From assembly GCF_000720455.1 (NCBI RefSeq), contig NZ_JOAK01000007.1, positions 133,401 to 197,400 of the forward strand: a stretch of DNA of 64,000 nt. The letters run 5' to 3'. This DNA is from Streptomyces virginiae (GTDB lineage Bacteria; Actinomycetota; Actinomycetes; Streptomycetales; Streptomycetaceae). This document shows, one piece after another, positions 62,535-64,000 of this stretch (position 1 is its first letter; the number at the start of each line of letters is the position of its first letter). A program made the translations under genes and the position numbers. Under the pieces are notes generated by a model. The model did no database searches. It was given only the letters and a program-made list of their open reading frames with translations, and was not told the DNA's origin.

Positions 62535-63400
62535 TCAGGGTGCGACGGAGGTGTGCAGGGGCGCGGCCGCCGTGGCGGTGATCGTCGCCGTGGCGGTGAA
62601 GACGTCCTCGCCGTTCTGCCGGGCCACGACCCGGACGGGGAGCCTGCGGCGGTCCGGCGATGCCGTCAGGTCGGGGAGCGCGGTCGTCTCGATCCAGCAG
62701 GGCGAGTTCAGCCCCGCGTAGCGGAAGAATCGCATCTCCATGTCGGTCAGGACCCCCGGCGGGGGAAGGCGGAGGCCGTACGCGGCCTGGCGTACGGCCT
62801 CCAGCAGCATGCCCGGGGCGTGGTCGACGGGGTGGTCGAAGAGGATCGGGTGGTTGAGTCGGTCCGCAGCTGCGCGCGTCGCAAGGAGCTGGTGGGGGAG
62901 AGCACCACGTGGTGGAAGCGGTCGCGGCACACGTCGGGGCGTCATCGGCGGCGGGAGCGGGATGACGCGGGAGGTCACCCGGTCGAGGTCGGCGTTCCCG
63001 CCGCGCAGGCGCTGGTGGACGGCCTCGGGCTGGTCGGTGAAGCCGGCCTCGGCGGTGCCCGGCAACTCCCCGTCCCGGGGTGGCGGTGACGTGCATGGTC
63101 AGGCGGCCGAGCCTGCGGCCCGGCGGGCGATGCCCGAGCAGCGTATGTGGAGCATGATGTCGGCGGGTCTCGAACCGACCACGAGCGCGGCGGGCTCCGT
63201 CGAGTAGCTGAAGGTGTCCCAGATCTGGCGGTGGCCGCAGGGCACGTCGTACGCCACGTGGCTGAGCAGCGGGATGGCCTGGCGGACGGACTCGGCCAGG
63301 AGGAGCGGATCGTGGTGTCCCGCGTCGGGCGAGTGGAAGCTGTGGGCTCGGGGCCGCGGGGCGGTGACGACGAACTCGTCGGGAGCGACGGAACGCCATA
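62535..63400 (-). pseudogene. Decayed AfsA/ScbA-family (A-factor synthase-type) gene
   Basis: AfsA-type hotdog segments are recognisable but no single frame reads through. One frame has HDPLLLAESVRQ and the wider FVVTAPRPRAHSF...SYSTEPAALVVGS region, then a stop near 63099. The next stretch (RLGRLTMHVTATPGRG) is in a second frame, and GTAEAGFTDQPEAV...VHQRLRGG returns to the first. Farther on HHVVLSPTSS is in another frame and FDHPVDHAPGMLLEAVRQAAY in the first again. At least four small compensating frameshifts are needed. The N-terminus of the family is missing. It may be a true pseudogene or a cluster of sequencing errors. Confidence 0.75.
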
Positions 63401-63401
63401 G

Positions 63402-63720
63402 GCGCTGGAGGCCGTCCTCGCGGAGGCGCGCCGCGCGGGTGTGCGGCGCATCGTCCATCTGTCGACGTGCGCCGTCTACGGGCCCCGGCCGCACCGGGGC
63501 GCGTACGTCGGGGAGTTGGCGCCCGCCCCGGTGTCGCCGGCCAGCAGCAGCCGGCTGGCGGGGGAGGCGTCCGTGCTCGACGCGGGAGGCCTGGTCCTGC
63601 GCGCCGGTCTGGTGCTGGGGAGGGGCGACGGGTGGGTCGTACCGGCCCTGGCCGGTACCGGGCGGACACGGCATGGCGGCTCGCCGGCACCGCACCTGGG
63701 CCGGGCCCGCCGGCCCGGCT
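63402..63720 (+). pseudogene. NAD-dependent epimerase fragment lacking its 5' end
   Basis: Reading from 63402 on the plus strand gives LEAVLAEARRAGVRRIVHLS, then TCAVYGPR and SRLAGEASVLDAGGLVLRAG, matching the middle of short-chain epimerase/dehydratases (the YxxxK-type region and the VLRxGLVxG segment). The nucleotide-binding N-terminus is absent: a stop lies directly before, at 63399-63401. It fits a broken divergent partner of the AfsA-like gene. Confidence 0.65.
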
Positions 63721-63892
63721 CGGCCGGGCGGCGTCCTGGTGCCGGGAGCGGGGCGCGGTCGCGCCGGGGTGACGACAATCTGCCAAAGCCTCGACGGGAT
63801 GGGGGCGGACGGCCCGTGGCGGGGAAGGCGGCGGGTAGCGTCCCGGGCACAGGCGGTCCTGGTCATCCCGTACACCCGATGGAGGAGTGGAA

Positions 63893-64000
63893 ATGCCCGA
63901 CCTTTCGAACATCGTCAAGGCGTACGACGTGCGTGGTGTCGTGCCGGACGAGTGGGACGAGTCCCTGGCGGAGCTGTTCGGTGCTGCTTTCGTCGAGGTT
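63893..64000 (+). CDS. manB: Phosphomannomutase/phosphoglucomutase, N-terminal part (cut by window edge)
   Basis: The first 36 residues (MPDLSNIVKAYDVRGVVPDEW...) match the start of ManB-type phosphohexomutases, which open with KAYDVRGxVP. ATG 63893 has GGAGGAGTGG upstream. The rest, including the phosphoserine loop, is outside the window. Confidence 0.9.
   Translation, partial: MPDLSNIVKAYDVRGVVPDEWDESLAELFGAAFVEV

Overview
The window is typical Streptomyces chromosome: very high GC, strong third-position GC bias, GTG/TTG starts, many 4-base stop/start overlaps, a cobalamin-riboswitch metE, a spore-pigment-type gene group and A-factor-type remnants. A near-identical streptavidin gene (36218-36778) places it in or near the stravidin/streptavidin producers (S. 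avidinii / S. lavendulae type).

Region 1 (1-27130, minus strand) is one long, tightly packed operon of 18 genes read right to left. It runs: aminodeoxychorismate synthase, GNAT acetyltransferase, HDAC-like amidohydrolase, AroQ chorismate mutase, prephenate-decarboxylase-like protein, homocitrate/isopropylmalate-synthase-like enzyme, methyltransferase, FemAB-like GNAT-fold protein, fused aconitase-type isomerase, isopropylmalate-dehydrogenase-like enzyme, class IV aminotransferase, ATP-grasp-like ligase, MFS exporter, class II DAHP synthase, NRPS (A-T-C-A-T), PKS module (KS-AT-KR-DH-ACP), type II thioesterase and a second MFS exporter cut by the window edge. The set reads as amiclenomycin/stravidin biosynthesis. 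Chorismate is aminated, rearranged and decarboxylated without aromatising, the keto acid is lengthened by one carbon, transaminated, and built into a peptide. Amiclenomycin inactivates the biotin enzyme BioA. As I recall, the stravidin pathway was described in 2020 (Montaser and Kelleher), so the core is known.

Region 2 (28002-34723, plus strand, divergent across an 871-bp gap) carries an MFS exporter, ACP, KS, a BioF-like alpha-oxoamine synthase, an acyl-CoA/ACP ligase and an atypical thiolase. A convergent P450 and the streptavidin gene follow on the minus strand. I infer a second biotin-related pathway: either another biotin antimetabolite or a supply of KAPA-like precursor that protects the producer. 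This is the least explained part of the window.

Region 3 (37075-47400) holds an XRE-nSTAND-WD40 regulator with 14 WD repeats, small secreted proteins, a secreted beta-helix protein, an O-methyltransferase, and an orphan ACP + SchA/CurD + FAD monooxygenase set that looks like part of a spore-pigment locus lacking its ketosynthases.

Region 4 (47420-64000) is mostly ordinary genome: a large secreted amidase with two related lipoproteins, metE under a B12 riboswitch, a TetR regulator, a secreted hydrolase with a discoidin domain, a serine hydrolase, an acyl-CoA synthetase, a PhnA-like protein from an apparently leaderless mRNA, a decayed afsA/epimerase pair, and the start of a phosphomannomutase gene. 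No tRNA, rRNA, CRISPR array or insertion sequence was seen.
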